Source: Undaria pinnatifida (Eukaryota > Sar > Phaeophyceae > Laminariales > Alariaceae). From it: a stretch of 64,000 bases of DNA. The stretch spans positions 16,258,543 to 16,322,542 of the forward strand of contig JABAKD010000021.1 in assembly GCA_012845835.1 (NCBI GenBank). The letters are read 5' to 3'. The translations under genes and the position numbers were made by a program. This document shows, piece by piece, positions 20,576 through 31,850 of this stretch (the first letter of the stretch is position 1; every line of letters starts with the position of its first letter). Under the pieces are notes generated by a model that did not search any database, was not told the origin of the DNA, and worked only from the letters and a program-made list of their open reading frames with translations.

Positions 20576-20845
20576 TGTAAGGTTATAGGTGGGGACACAG
20601 AGTTCCCCCTGCAGGTCTGCCAATTGAGCAGGTCCTCGGAGAGTCCTCACTTTCTTTTCCTTCGTAGAGACGTTGCTTTATTCGATTCCACCAGAGCCTC
20701 GGATAGCTTCTGAGATCAGAGGCACGTGCCTCCGATCTATTTCCTAACTTTCCCGATAATATAAACGCCAACCTTATCATACGAAACCCATCAAAATGAT
20801 CTCAAATTCAGATAATTACAGGCCTTTCGAGGCCGTATCTCAACA
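20576..20845 (-). repeat. 5' LTR of the 1430-bp LTR element
   Basis: It is nearly identical to the other LTR with small indels. The primer-binding site adjoins its inner end, and CTAA follows its outer end. Confidence 0.88.
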
Positions 20846-21254
20846 CTAAGGTGCCTTGTAACTGTACTACTGTAATTGTTGAGAACGTGTTGCGACCAAC
20901 AGCCACGGTGGCGGGGGCAACTTTTTCCTAAGGTGTCTTGTAACTGTACCTACTGTAGTTGTTGAGAACGTGTTGCGACCAATAGCCACGGTGGCGGGGG
21001 CAAGTATTTCCTAAGGTGTCTTGTAACTGTACTACTGTAGTTGTTGAGAACTTGTTGATACCAATAGCCACGGTGGCGGGGGCATATTTTTCCTAAGGTG
21101 TCCTGTACGGTACTTACAGTAGTTGTTGAGAACGTGTTGCGACCAATAGCCACGGTGGCGGGGGCATATTTTTCCTAAGGTGTCTTGTAACTGTACTACC
21201 GTAGTTGTTGAGAACGTGTTGCGACCAATAGCCACGGTGGCGGGGGCACTTTTT
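20846..21254 (+). repeat. 82-bp minisatellite, right part
   Basis: Five more units of the array continue in phase with 19249-19415, so the array had about seven units before the LTR element inserted. Confidence 0.85.
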
Positions 21255-21299
21255 CGGGGTATTTTCGCCGTGGCTTGGCGTCACTCGCGCGAGTGATCC

Positions 21300-21383
21300 A
21301 GTTACAAGGCTTAGTTTGGGTAAGCTATTGGTTAACCTTTTGCAAGTGGTCGAACGGACTAATACCCCACTAATGCCTTAACA
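21300..21383 (+). mobile_element. Solo LTR of the TRIM family
   Basis: This 84-bp LTR (from GTTACAAGGCTTAGTTTGGG to TAATGCCTTAACA) is flanked by ATCC on both sides (21296-21299, 21384-21387). It therefore arose by recombination between the two LTRs of a full element. Confidence 0.85.
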
Positions 21384-22880
21384 ATCCCTCTCTGCTCCTT
21401 TGAGGTTTTAAGGTTTTCGTGCTGCTTCAATTTTGCGATACGAGCAAACACGCAATAATGGAGTAGGTACCTGCAGTACACAGCAGTACGCTGCGGGCGC
21501 CGAGTAAGGCTACGGTGCAAAGACGTCAGAAGACGGCCAGTCAAGAGAAAACGTCCAGCGGTCAAAGGTGTCAAATCAATCGTCCCACACTAAAAACTAG
21601 TAGTTTGCCGTCAGTCAGGGCAAATTATCGGAAAGTTGCCGTCCGCCAAGGGGTCAAAGTGCCGTCTCCTCTTGACATATTTGGTACGGTAGGGGGGATG
21701 TTAATATTGCATGTGCTAAAAGTACCCCCTGTTCAACTACCGGGTTTTCACCACTCACTCGCGCGAGTACGTCTTGATATACCTCACTGGCTACACGAGT
21801 GCGTAGACGATTGTTTATGCACGGCGTAGCTTTTGCTGTTACATTCCGAATTCACCTCGCGAAAAAAAAAAAAAAACAGCAAGCGAACAGGGCGCGGGAG
21901 GGGGGGGGGGGGGGGGGCAGCCGCGCGAGTGACCCCTCTAACAAAAACAAAAGAAAAAAAAGAACCCAAGAGTGACCTCTCTAACCCCGAAAAAAGACCC
22001 CACAAAAAATACCCCAAACCACTTACCATGAAAAAAAAAGTCTGTTGTAGGCGAAGTACAGAGTCCCTCGTGCGAGTGGTTCAAACTTTTTTTCACCCTG
22101 TTGGCACCGCAGTTCCGACACGGGGGCGAAACACTTGGAGTTAGACTAGGAAAAACAATAGGACTTGGAAATGGGTTAAAAGCCAGTAGCAGTGATAATG
22201 GGGCTATTCACAGGGATCCCTCCTTCATCATTAATAGTAACCTTTCTTTGTCTTGACTACGAAGTGTTCTGGCGGCAGGTATCAAAGGATTTCAGCGGGA
22301 TGTGGGCGCGTGTGTCGGGCGCAGATGAGCGCAAGAATTGGAACGAGTCATCGATATACACGACAGGGGGGGGGGTCGCCTGCACCGAGCATACCGAGTT
22401 AAACTCACACACGACAATTACGACACTTACGACACACACATGGAAGCACGGCGAGCCTTTTACGACTGCATGCATTCGAGTTTTATGGGACACACGCCAT
22501 CCAATCAGCGTGGGATGACCGTTCGTTGCCCAGCAGTGAGTTTCTAGAAGGGCTTGTCGTTTGTGTCGTTTGCCCGTTCGCCGGAGGATATGATAAACTG
22601 TGAACCTGTTAGCTCCGCACTCCGGACATTCATGTGGACACAACACTTGGATTTATACCGGGATTTTTTGGGGGGCGAATTGGAAATGGCTTAACGCCCA
22701 TCTTTACAACTGGAAAATATTTTTTTAACAAAATTAGTTTAACCCTATATAGGGGGGATTTCGCCCGGGGCTCTAACGGTGTTAACGCCTACTCCGCCGG
22801 AAACCTTTTTTAATTACTTGAATTTAGTTTGGAGGGGTTTTTTGGGGTTCTGAAGGGGTCAAGTAAAGAATGCCTGCCTG
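21384..22880. other. Intergenic with dispersed repeat W and A/G tracts
   Basis: A dispersed repeat (about 21515-21670) with core ACACTAAAAACTAGTAGTTT recurs at 25708-25860 and inverted at 36985-37125 and 61430-61535. Short AACACTTGGA-type repeats lie at 22090-22175 and 22600-22690, and A/G tracts at 21860-21915. No gene is supported. Confidence 0.5.
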
Positions 22881-23256
22881 TGTTAAGGAATTAGTGGGGT
22901 ATTAGTCGGTTTGACCACTTGCAAAAGGTTAACCAATAGCTTACCCAAACTAAGCCTTATAACACTCTCCCCCCCTGAAACGGCGGGACAGCAGGTCGGC
23001 CGGATATACGGGCGGACCTGTCAATTATCCAAGCCGTTTCATTTCCTGGGCATACCGGGGAGAGTATTTTTCAAGTTCGACATGGGGAAAATCTGAAAAA
23101 TTTATTATTGTGGATGGTGGGGATCGAACCCACGACCCAAAAAACCCATGGTCTGTCGACGATGCCATTTGTTAAGGTATTAGTGGGCTACTAGTCCGTT
23201 TGACAACTTGCAAAAGGTTAACCGATGATAGCTTACCCAAACTAAGCCTTATAACA
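22881..23256 (-). mobile_element. Full-length TRIM element, copy A
   Basis: LTRs are at 22881-22964 and 23170-23256 and the target duplication is CCTG on both sides (22877-22880, 23257-23260). Read on the minus strand, the element has the 5' LTR, a partly decayed primer site (TGGCATCGTCGACAGACC), the T-arm-like GTGGGTTCGATCCCCAC, and a polypurine tract next to the 3' LTR (CCCCCCTGAAACGG on plus). Total 376 bp with no coding capacity. Confidence 0.88.
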
Positions 23257-24229
23257 CCTGCCGTTTCGGGACATGCCCCGGTAGGGGTGCAGAAGCAGAA
23301 GTTTCTAAGAATTTTCTGAGTTCTCCCCGAGCATGAATGAGGATCTAGCTGAATATCAAAATCAACATCAACATCAACACCGTCACCCGAAACATGACTT
23401 CGAAGGCATTCGTTCGTGCAACCCGATCACAATCAATACGCTGGCTAGTCTTTAACAAAAAACGGTAAATAATACTCACTCGTAAAATCACCTTATTATT
23501 GGTAGCCGATAGCTCCACACTACTTGATGGAGAAGTTCAACCGGTAACAACGTCAAAAGGTCAGAAACATAATAAGCTAACCAAAAGGTGCAAGGTCTCT
23601 ACCGTGTGGGATGATAACTCTGTGGGTGTGCTCGAAGGACATTACTATTAATATAATAATCTATAACAAGGAAGGTAAGGTTCCACTCAATCTCTATCAA
23701 GACAACTTGACAAGTTGTCAAGATGGTACTGTTGGGGGGGGGGGGGGGTTGACATGTTGACATAAAGAAACACATCAGTTTTGATTGTTTTCAATTCCCG
23801 AATCTGAGAGGAACGGTTTCGACGAGCGCTCTGACAGCCAGTGATCCAGTGATCAGTCCGCGGGCACCAAAGCGTTGTCCGTTAGGTTTGTGTTCACATT
23901 ATTAATTGATCGTTTTAGAGCCCCACCTTTGTCCTGCGAGACAAAATACTAATTAGCGCTATTAATACAACAGTGTACAGAGTAGTACTTGAAAATAGAG
24001 TAGGAGGATGTTTGCGGTGGCAATTCGGGTATTTGCTATAATAAACCAAATTTTAGTGTGTTCGACAGTAGTAGTTGTATTATACTACAACAGCTCCGTA
24101 TTCTTTCTTTATTGGTATACTGCACACTTTAAGTTGGTTGGTGGATTGGGTGCCGTTGAGTAGAACTATCAGAGTATTACGATATACGATATGAATAGGG
24201 TATTTGCGAGTTTTTGCGATTTCCAACCC
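23257..24229. other. AT-rich intergenic, nothing recognised
   Basis: It contains a G-tract at about 23735-23748 and no convincing frame or terminal repeats. Confidence 0.45.
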
Positions 24230-24321
24230 CTCTTATTATAAGTAAGGTTGGAAAATATGTAAAAATATTGTCGTTTTCAACACCACTTTTACATTTTTTC
24301 CAACCGAAGAGGGGTTGGAAA
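24230..24321. mobile_element. 92-bp hairpin MITE-like repeat
   Basis: Termini TTTCCAACCCCTCTT and AAGAGGGGTTGGAAA are exact complements, with further inner pairing. It is too short to code. The class is unassigned. Confidence 0.6.
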
Positions 24322-24731
24322 CGTACAGCGGCGATCAGTATATAAAAACAAAGGTGAAGAGTATTATGATACCCGTGCAGCCGTCACACGAGATGCCATG
24401 GGTGGAAGCTGGAAATATCCGTTTGATGCGAAAAAGAAGACACACGCGCTGTCGGTTCTTCTTCCTGTCGTGCTTTTTGTACGTAGAGGCACCAATCAAG
24501 TTCCACATGGTAGACCGTAAAAATATAGTGGTGGAATACGTATATGATATACTTCGAAGTATGTCGTATTCATTCGTTTTTTTCTCGAAAATCCAACCGC
24601 TATTAGGTTATCATCATTGTTATGTTGGGGGTGTCTGAATCGGAGGCAGCAGGATCCTGACGATCGTTGGGATGAACACAAGCAAGTGTAAGGGTATTGG
24701 TCGGGCCCTTGCCCTGCCGACGATGCCATAT

Positions 24732-25031
24732 TGTAAGGAAGGGTTGGTCGGGAGACACAGAGTGTGCCCTGCAGGCCTGCCAATTGAGCAGGTCCTCATG
24801 GACTACTCGCTTTCTTAGCTTTTAGAAGGGGCGTAGCTTTATTAGGAGAGATGTAGCTAAATCATAGTTTCCATCAGAGCCCCGGATGGCCTCTGAGAGC
24901 CGAGGAGCATGCCTCCTCTGTTTCATTCCCTGACTACTGCCCCGAATGGATAACGCCAACATATCATACGAAAACCAGCCAAATTATCTCAACTCAGATA
25001 ATAACAGGCCTTTCGAGGCCGTATCTTGACG
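24732..25031 (-). mobile_element. LTR related to the 19416-20845 family, with primer site
   Basis: It shares GCAGGCCTGCCAATTGAGCA and GGCCTTTCGAGGCCGTATCT with the other LTR family. CCTGCCGACGATGCCA just left of it (24713-24728) is the primer-binding site on the minus strand, so some interior remains to the left. No matching second LTR was found. Confidence 0.7.
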
Positions 25032-25084
25032 TAATAAGGAAAAAATTGATTTCGACGAGCGAGCGTGGGGAGAGACGATAAGCC

Positions 25085-25220
25085 TTGCAATTCGACACGT
25101 ATCGACGAGATTACAAATACACATGAAAATTCGGAATGCTGAACCCTAAGCGCGCGATAAAAATCAAGGCAAGTATATAGGGGGAAAGAAAAGGGAAGGC
25201 CCCTGTGGCCATGACCTTGT
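25085..25220 (+). mobile_element. Diverged 3' fragment of the tRNA-derived SINE
   Basis: It shares GCTGAACCCTA, CGCGATAAAAAT, AAGGCAA and CCTGTGGCCATG-like blocks with the SINE copies at 49515-49845 and 50961-51265. The TRIM copy B begins right after it. Confidence 0.5.
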
Positions 25221-25223
25221 TGT

Positions 25224-25600
25224 TGTTAAGGTATTAGTGGGGTATTAGTCCGTTTGACCACTTGCAAGAGGTTAACCAATAGCTTACCCAAACTAAGCCT
25301 TATAACACTCCCCCCCTGAAACGGCGGGATAGCAGATCGGCCGGATATACGGCGGACCTCTGTCAATATCCAAGCCATTTCATTTCCTTGGGATACCATG
25401 GAGAGTATTTTTCAAGTTCGACATGCCATTGGGAAAATCTGAAAAGTTTATTATTGCGGATGGTGGGGATCGAACCCACGACCCAAAAAACCCATGGTCC
25501 TGCCGACGACGCCATTTGTTAAGGACTTTAGTGGGGTATTAGTCCGGTTAACCAGTTGCAAGTGGTCAAACGGACTAATACCCCACCAAAGTCCTTAACA
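25224..25600 (-). mobile_element. Full-length TRIM element, copy B, with palindromic LTR
   Basis: LTRs are at 25224-25307 and 25517-25600; TTGT is duplicated on both sides (25220-25223, 25601-25604). The primer site TGGCGTCGTCGGCAGGA is intact on the minus strand (25498-25514). The right LTR is nearly a perfect palindrome: AAGGACTTTAGTGGGGTATT in the left half mirrors the right half, unlike the other LTRs. Confidence 0.88.
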
Positions 25601-25604
25601 TTGT

Positions 25605-26067
25605 CCAGAAGGTCGCTGAGGGTAAATAAAACCTTATTCTTATGAGTTGAGCTGGAGAGTAAAAGTACTTCGTGACAATTAAAAAGCGTATTTTTTGTGG
25701 GGGAGCAACGACGTGAGGAGACGATCAGTCAAGAAAAAAACGTCACGCGGGCAATCCAGGGGTGCAAAAACCGAGCGTTCTACACTAAAACCTAGTAGTT
25801 TGGCGTTTGCCAAGGTAACTTGTTGGAAATTTGCCGTCATCTGTCAAATAAGTGCTGAAGGTACTGCCTCCTGATATAGTTCATGACAGCCCGTATATAT
25901 AGTCTATATATATTATAAAAATTAAAATACACTCCAGCTGTGAGATCGAAGATTTTGTCGAAACTCATCTTTATATATCGATCAACAACAAGAAGGAGAG
26001 ATTTTGCGGTCTTGTTAATGATTACCAGCCGTCTGCATTGTGTAGGAAGAGTCTGCAGCGTACATAT
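25605..26067. other. Repeat W copy and foldback-arm fragment
   Basis: Dispersed repeat W lies at 25708-25860 (CCTAGTAGTTTGGCGT block). A short foldback-arm tip (CACTCCAGCTGTGAGATCG) lies at about 25915-25975. No gene. Confidence 0.55.
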
Positions 26068-27045
26068 TATGAAAAATAAAAAAATACTCCAGCTGTGAGA
26101 TCGAAGATTAAGATTTCGTCGAAACTCATCTTCTTTGTTTGCAAGCTGTATGTGTGATGCTCCGATCGCGCGAATTACTGGGCGTGTGTCATACGCCGGC
26201 GACTCCCCTTAACAATAAAACAGAGTAAGTAGCTTGTACCAGGGTCAACAGGGTGATGTTAGTCAGTCTGTTCGCGGAAACTACAAAACCCGTTTCTGAG
26301 GGGGACAAAATCTGACGGCTGTGGAAGGAATGCATCAAAGATTCAGTTTATCATGTATATATATCCTGTGCGTCGTATAACCGGTGAAGGGAGAGCGGGG
26401 TTTTTTTGGGGGGGAGGGGGGGGTCTTGAAAAGGACGGGGGCGGGGGGGGAGGGGGCGGGGGGGGATTTTCAACAGTTTTATGGTAAGGTATTAGTGGGG
26501 TATTAGTCTGTTTGACCACTTGCAAAAGGTTACCCAATGGTTTACCCAAACCAAGCCTTATTATAGCACCCCCCCCCCCTGAAACGGCGGGATAGCAGGT
26601 CGGCCGGATATACGGGCGGACGTGTCAATATCCAAACGGTTTCATTTCCTGGGTATACCGGGGAGAGTACTTTTCAAGTTCGACATGGGGAAAGTCTGAA
26701 AAAGTTTATTATGGTGGATGTGGGATTCGAACCCACGACTAAAAAAAAACATAGTCTATCGACGACGCCATTTGTTAAGGTATTGGTGGGGTATTCGTCC
26801 GTTTGACCAGTTGCAATAGCTTACCCAAACTAAGCCTTGTTACACTTAGGTCACACAAATGTATAGGACTTACTGTAGGCGTGGTGCTATCATAGATCTA
26901 GGCGATGGGGGGGGTGGCGGGGAAAGTCGGAGAGGTTAAACTAAACTTGAAGACCATATGATTAATTAATTGGAGCTACCGCATGGATGACTCGAATGAT
27001 AAAGAGGTGATATCACCCGTCGGGTAGTGTTTATTATTCTGGCAA
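26068..27045 (+). mobile_element. Foldback family FB, arm interrupted by a TRIM
   Basis: It starts at the arm tip (ACTCCAGCTGTGAGATCGAA), passes the CAACAGGGTGATGTTAGTCA and GGGGGACAAAATCTGACGG blocks, G-rich tracts and the GTCTAGGCGATGG-like block, and ends with the GGAGCTACCGCATGGATGAC block. TRIM copy C is inserted at 26482-26844. Confidence 0.75.
26482..26844 (-). mobile_element. TRIM element, copy C, nested in a foldback arm
   Basis: LTRs are at 26482-26568 and 26773-26844 (inner deletion). The flanks TTTA and CTTA are a one-mismatch 4-bp duplication. An uninterrupted arm at about 32775 reads CAACAGTTTCAGGTCACAT across the site. The primer-site region (GTCTATCGACGACGCCA on plus) is diverged. 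Confidence 0.8.
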
Positions 27046-27867
27046 CTTTTGATTCTAGGTGGGACGGCGGAGGAGGGGGGAGGGCGTTTTTGTGTGCATG
27101 TATGTGTTGGGCGGGGGGGGGGGGGGATATTATACGATAGACAGCATGAGAATACGGTGCGTGTGCCGTACAGATCCTGCCATTCGTTTCGCTTTCAACA
27201 CACTATTCAACACACTAGTGAACACACTAGTGAACACACTAGTGAACGCACATAGTGAACACACTAGTGAACACACTAGTGAACACTCTAGTAAGCACAC
27301 TATTGAACACCCAATTAATAGTGAACACATTACAATGAGCAGTAGTGAACACGCTATTAAATAGTGACTAGTGAACACACTATTAATGGTATTTCTCTCA
27401 CCCTCCATCCGGAGTCCTCGGAGGATGTGCTTCGTTCGACCGATTCTGGAACCGTCAATTTATTTCGTCAAGTTTTTCCGCCAGAGCTCCGCAGCCCATG
27501 AGGGCTCTTTTTAATATTTACTCAATGCGCGGCAACGAAAAACAACATGCAACCCCTCGCGGAGCGCGTCCGTACAGTATTGTCAGTAGCCACTACTGTA
27601 CCTGGTTTTGAGACAAAGTACTTTGAAAACGAAGAATTGAGCACGTTTTTTTTAGTTGCTTTTTCTACTAAATAAACTACACCATGGTCCAGTAAACGGC
27701 ACCCGACAGAGGAAGGCAGCAGTAGACAGAGACAGCCCATCCAGGGCAAAAATATTTTCTGAGCGACGGGTTTCCTTAATAACCTATTAATAAAGTGATA
27801 TAATACCTGTAGCACTTCCATCGAGAGTGCCCGGGGACTGGGACAACAGCATTCACCTCACATAAAA
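27046..27867. other. Minisatellite and unassigned DNA
   Basis: It contains the 12-bp minisatellite at 27196-27385 and G-tracts near 27110. Frames here are low-complexity. No gene. Confidence 0.5.
27196..27385 (+). repeat. AACACACTAGTG minisatellite
   Basis: About 15 units of 10-13 bp (AACACACTAGTG and variants) are present; the CACTAGTG core is itself palindromic. Units abut without unique spacers, which rules out CRISPR. Confidence 0.85.
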
Positions 27868-28120
27868 AATGGTCAGAATGGAAAACTTACCGGAGTGCTT
27901 CGACGGCAGGACGATTTAGAAATATTTACACATGTATTTTTTTCAATTTTTTTTTTCCATTTTTAGAGCACTCTTGGTTTTAGAACCCTACCCCCCCCCC
28001 CCCCCGCTTGTCCGGGGCTGGACAGGGGGGGGTCTTTAAAGCCAAGTGAATAAAATCTTGATTATTCTAAATCTCCCCGCGATCACAGCGCTCCGGTTGG
28101 TTTTTCCCATCCTGACCATT
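27868..28120. mobile_element. 253-bp MITE, GGTCAGAATGGAAAAC termini, copy 1
   Basis: Termini AATGGTCAGAATGGAAAACT and the near-complement at 28081-28120 flank a C/G-tract centre. The second copy is at 42392-42566. The sequence to its left (27818-27867) is also shared with the other copy. Confidence 0.75.
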
Positions 28121-28426
28121 TCTTGTTCTTGTTTGTTATATATAAAAAAAAACATAAAAACGTCGGCTGTGAGTACGACTGGTTGAATGATTGAAACTCA
28201 GCTCAACTTTTTTTTTCTTGGTTTGAAGAAAAAAATACCTGGTATTGTTTATGTACCTACTATAGGACATGGGTTTCTTCGTCATCGGGTCGCACTTACT
28301 TTTCAGTTTGTTGGTGAAAAAAAAGTTGGGCCACCTTTTTACCGTACCATGTGTCACCCCATACACCAACAACGACCCCATAGGTATATACCCTGTGCTA
28401 TACTACTACTACTACTACTGCTACTG

Positions 28427-28460
<34 letters not shown>

Positions 28461-28561
28461 CACTACTACTACTACTACTGCTATTACTACTACTGCTACT
28501 ACTGCTACTACTGCTACTGCTACTACTACTACTACTGCTACTACTACTACTACTACTACTG

Positions 28562-28607
<46 letters not shown>

Positions 28608-30096
28608 CACTACTACCACTGCTACTACTGCGACTACTACTACTACTTGCTGTCATTTCTTCCTTCGTGCTTTCTTGGAGACATGACACAAAAACAAGTT
28701 CCGCCTGGTAGGTAAAAATAACAATATACCTGGTACGAGTTATATATTATGTTGTTAACAGCTGTATGTAGTAATGAATGGTATATATTGTACGCCTTTT
28801 TCTTCGAGATTCCAGCGGTTTCGTTGTTTTATGTTATTGTTGTGCGTCTGAATTCGTGCGAGCATAATTCTGACGATATTTTGGAATAACAAACAAGGTC
28901 GGTTTCGACGAGCGAGCGCTTGGTCCCGAGCCATCAAACAAAATGCGCGTCAGCAACGGAAACATTTTTTTAACGTTGTCGTCGTCGTTGTTGTCTTCTG
29001 TCCATCAGTAGTCTATGACTGAAGAATCTGCATGTATGTGCTGGATGGATGTGCGGGATGTGGATGGGTACTACGTTTGACTACGTTTGACTACGTTTGA
29101 CTACGTAGTAACGGTTTAATGCGAAGGAGATGCACACATTAAGCCGACAGACCATTGGTTTGTGGTCTCTACTCAACGGCACCTATTCTACCTATTTTGT
29201 TGTTAATATATACACACCCACCATTGAAGACGTAAAACACTGGCGTTTTTTTTCCTGCATGCAGGTCATCATCCGAGGCGATTCGGTTTGCGATCGTTTG
29301 TGGCTTGCTGTGTGCCACCACTCCGTCCTCCGATCTCAACGGGCCACGAAGGAAATTCCGGGACTACTACTTACTGACTCCCTCCTTCTTGTTATGGGAG
29401 AAAAAAGCTTCCACTGGAAATAGGACAGCAGTCGTAGAGTTGGAAACGGGTAACATTTTTTTTTCACAACCAGCTGTTTAACTTTAATTTTCTACTCAAT
29501 CAGCGTAACTCAACACCTCCACGGTCCCAAAACAGGTACTACCACACGACAGCAAAAGTATTGCAAGACAGACAATACTACGTGCAGCTATTAATACCCA
29601 GCAGTATTAATAGTACTGACGTTTCTTCTCCCTTGATGTAACCTGAGGCGGTTTGTTGTGTGTCCCCCTCCTCCGATTTACGATCCTTTCTGGCCAATAC
29701 GGAAATCGCCGCTGTATGTGGCACTACCGTTTCGCTGAGAAGGCAAGGCACGCGAACAGGTTTTTTCTCCCCGCGCGGTCGAAAGCGTGAAAACGACGAA
29801 GAAGAAACAGAAGGCACGAAATACTAGACGAAACGAACTTTTACGTTATTATTAGTTTTTGTCTGGGAGAGCGCAGATAGACGATGATAATAATGAATGC
29901 GCGCGGCAACCCAAATGTTGAATGTTGTCGTCGTTGTTTGTCTTCACATTTATTTTAATGCTGCATTAAACCCATAGCATGACAACTATTTCGTCATTTT
30001 CTGTATGGTCAATTGCAACCAAGAAGTAAATACACACCGAAAGACATCAGATTCACCATACATAATAATATAGTCTACCACACTACTAGATAAAAA
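28121..30096. other. Microsatellite and unassigned DNA
   Basis: It holds the TAC array (28399-28647), four copies of CTACGTTTGA at 29067-29105, and unassigned DNA. The long Tyr, Leu, Ser and Val frames over the array are artefacts. Confidence 0.55.
28399..28647 (+). repeat. (TAC)n microsatellite, about 250 bp
   Basis: A near-continuous TAC/TGC trinucleotide array with occasional TGC and CAC variants. It is open in several frames on both strands purely because of its period. Confidence 0.95.
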
Positions 30097-30840
30097 AATA
30101 AATACACTCCATCCAGCGGTTAGATCGAAGATTTCGTCGAAACTTATCTATTTGCAAGCAGTGTGTGATTCTCCGACAGCGTGTATTGCTGGGTGTTGTG
30201 TGTCCGCACTAAGGATATATATATATATAGGTTGGCGTCTCCCCTTAGAAATACATACAATGTAGCTTGTACCAGGATCAACAGGGTGATCATGTTGATC
30301 AATCTGTGCACGGAAACTATATAAAAAACCGTTTTTGAGAAGGACAAAATCCGACGGCTGTGGAATGCACCACAACCAGTTCATAATGTGTATCCTGTTG
30401 TAGTCGTATGGCCGATGAAGCGGGGGGGGGAGGGGGGGTCAGCATTTTTAAGTTGCAGAAATGAATAGGAAGAGCTTACTGCATGCAGCATTGTGCTACG
30501 GTCAAGGCGATGATGGGGGCGGCGGGGAAAGGGGGGGGGGGGGGGTGGGAGGTGTACTCGATATCCATGCATGGCCGTAGTAGTGCGACCATCATCGTGA
30601 TATGACCCTCGCATCCCTACTATGCCGGACGGAGCACGTGGGGTTTTCACCGACCAGGCAGACGTTGCTTGCACCAAGCGTGAAGCGCCGTGAGGTATTC
30701 GGCGAACCGCATGAAGGGCGAGCTGCATTCTAATAAGAACCGCTTGTAAGGCGGACTTACATATGGATGACAGCTTCGATTACCTAATTAATTTTCGGCG
30801 GGGAAGGGGGGTTAATTGGAAATTGAAGACCATATATATA
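30097..30840 (+). mobile_element. Foldback family FB arm with repeat Z
   Basis: It has the arm tip (GAAGATTTCGTCGAAACTTA), the CAACAGGGTGATCATGTTGA block and G-tracts, followed by a copy of dispersed repeat Z at 30580-30782. Confidence 0.7.
30580..30782 (+). repeat. Dispersed repeat Z, copy 3
   Basis: It matches the ARD intron 3 copies: GACCCTCGCATCCCTACTAT, ACCAGGCAGACGTTGCTTGC and GGATGACAGCTTCGATT. Confidence 0.65.
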
Positions 30841-31795
30841 TCGTACACCAAATATCGAAATCCGCCACATTAATAAACACTTCACGCACAGGATATCACC
30901 TCATTATCTTTCGAGAGCCATCCATGCCGCTGTGTTCCCCCCCCCCCCCCCGCCTCGAACGCCCCCTTCTTCCCCATCACCCGCACCATCGCCTAGACCT
31001 AGCACCACACGTATAACAAACCCCTCACCTAAAGCCCTTCCTCCCCCCCCCCCAACCCCCCCCGCCCCCCCCCCCGCCCCCACACCCCCCACCTCCCCCC
31101 CAACCCATCCCAACCCCACCCCCTCGAACACTCCATCCTCTCTTTACTCACTGATTGTACGACTTACCCCAGGATATACATGATAAACTGATGTATTATT
31201 TCCAAAACCGTCACATTTATCCCCTCAAAATAATGTATAGTTTCCAGGCACATATTGAGCTGCCCCCCCCGCCCCCCCCCCCCCCCCCCCCCGCCCCAAC
31301 CCCCCCCCCCCGCCCCCAATAATATACTGGTGCCAAAACCGTCAGATTTATCCCCTCGAAAGGATTTATAGCTTACAAATTGCCCCCTTCCCCCCCCCCC
31401 CCCCCCCCTCCAAACCCGCTCGCTTTTGATCAAAACCAGGCCCCCACGTCCTTCAAAACTCCGCCCCACCCCCCTCACCGGTTATTCGACTTACAAGATT
31501 CACTTGATAAAAGGATACATTTCCCTTCACAGCTGTCAGATTTTGTCCCCCTCAGAAACGGGTTTTATAGTTTCCGCGCACAGACTGACTAAAATCATCC
31601 TGTTGACCCTGATAGCTACACTGTAGTTGTAAGGGGAGTCGCCGACCTATATCCTTAATGAGGACACCCAACTCGTAATACGCGCGATCGGAGTATCACA
31701 CACAGCTTGCAAAGATGAGTTTCGACGAAATCTTCGATCTCACAGCTGGAGGAGTGTATTTTCATTTCTTATAATATATATATATATATATGAAT
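30841..31795 (-). mobile_element. Foldback family FB arm, opposite orientation, C-rich
   Basis: The distal end (GATATCACCTCATTATCTTT) is at the left and the tip (CGAAATCTTCGATCTCACAG) is at the right. It has three C-rich tracts between conserved modules such as TCAGATTTTGTCCCCCTCAG and CACCATCGCCTAGACCTAGC. With 30097-30840 it forms a large imperfect inverted pair. Confidence 0.75.
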
Positions 31796-31850
31796 TGGAG
31801 CTACTGCATGGATGGCTCGAACGGTGAAGAGGTGATACCACCTGCCGGGT

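Larger units (their letters stand above)
19416..20845 (-). mobile_element. Complete LTR element, non-autonomous, tRNA-Ser-type primer site
   Basis: LTRs 19416-19691 and 20576-20845 (276 and 270 bp) begin TG and end CA, and are flanked by the 4-bp target duplication CTAA (19412-19415, 20846-20849). The primer-binding site TGGCGTCGTCGGCAGGAC lies on the minus strand, ending 3 bp from the LTR at 20576, which orients the element to the minus strand. It matches the 3' end known for eukaryotic serine tRNAs. The 884-bp interior shows no gag, protease or reverse transcriptase motif. Two modest frames exist (20233-20502 minus, 19705-20136 plus), unrecognised and of doubtful meaning. Each LTR has a perfect or near-perfect GGAGGCACGTGCCTCC palindrome. 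It was inserted into the 82-bp minisatellite. Confidence 0.9.

Noticed and set aside
23110-23165. Possible tRNA gene (GGATCGAACCCAC stem-loop)
   Set aside because: Only a T-arm is present, no acceptor, D or anticodon arms, and it recurs inside every TRIM copy.
24315-24638. 107-codon ORF
   Set aside because: No family recognised, starts at the edge of a MITE-like hairpin, AT-rich codons; no support beyond length.
28187-28715. Long Leu, Tyr, Ser and Val frames on both strands
   Set aside because: They only reflect the open periodicity of the (TAC)n microsatellite; no non-repetitive domain.
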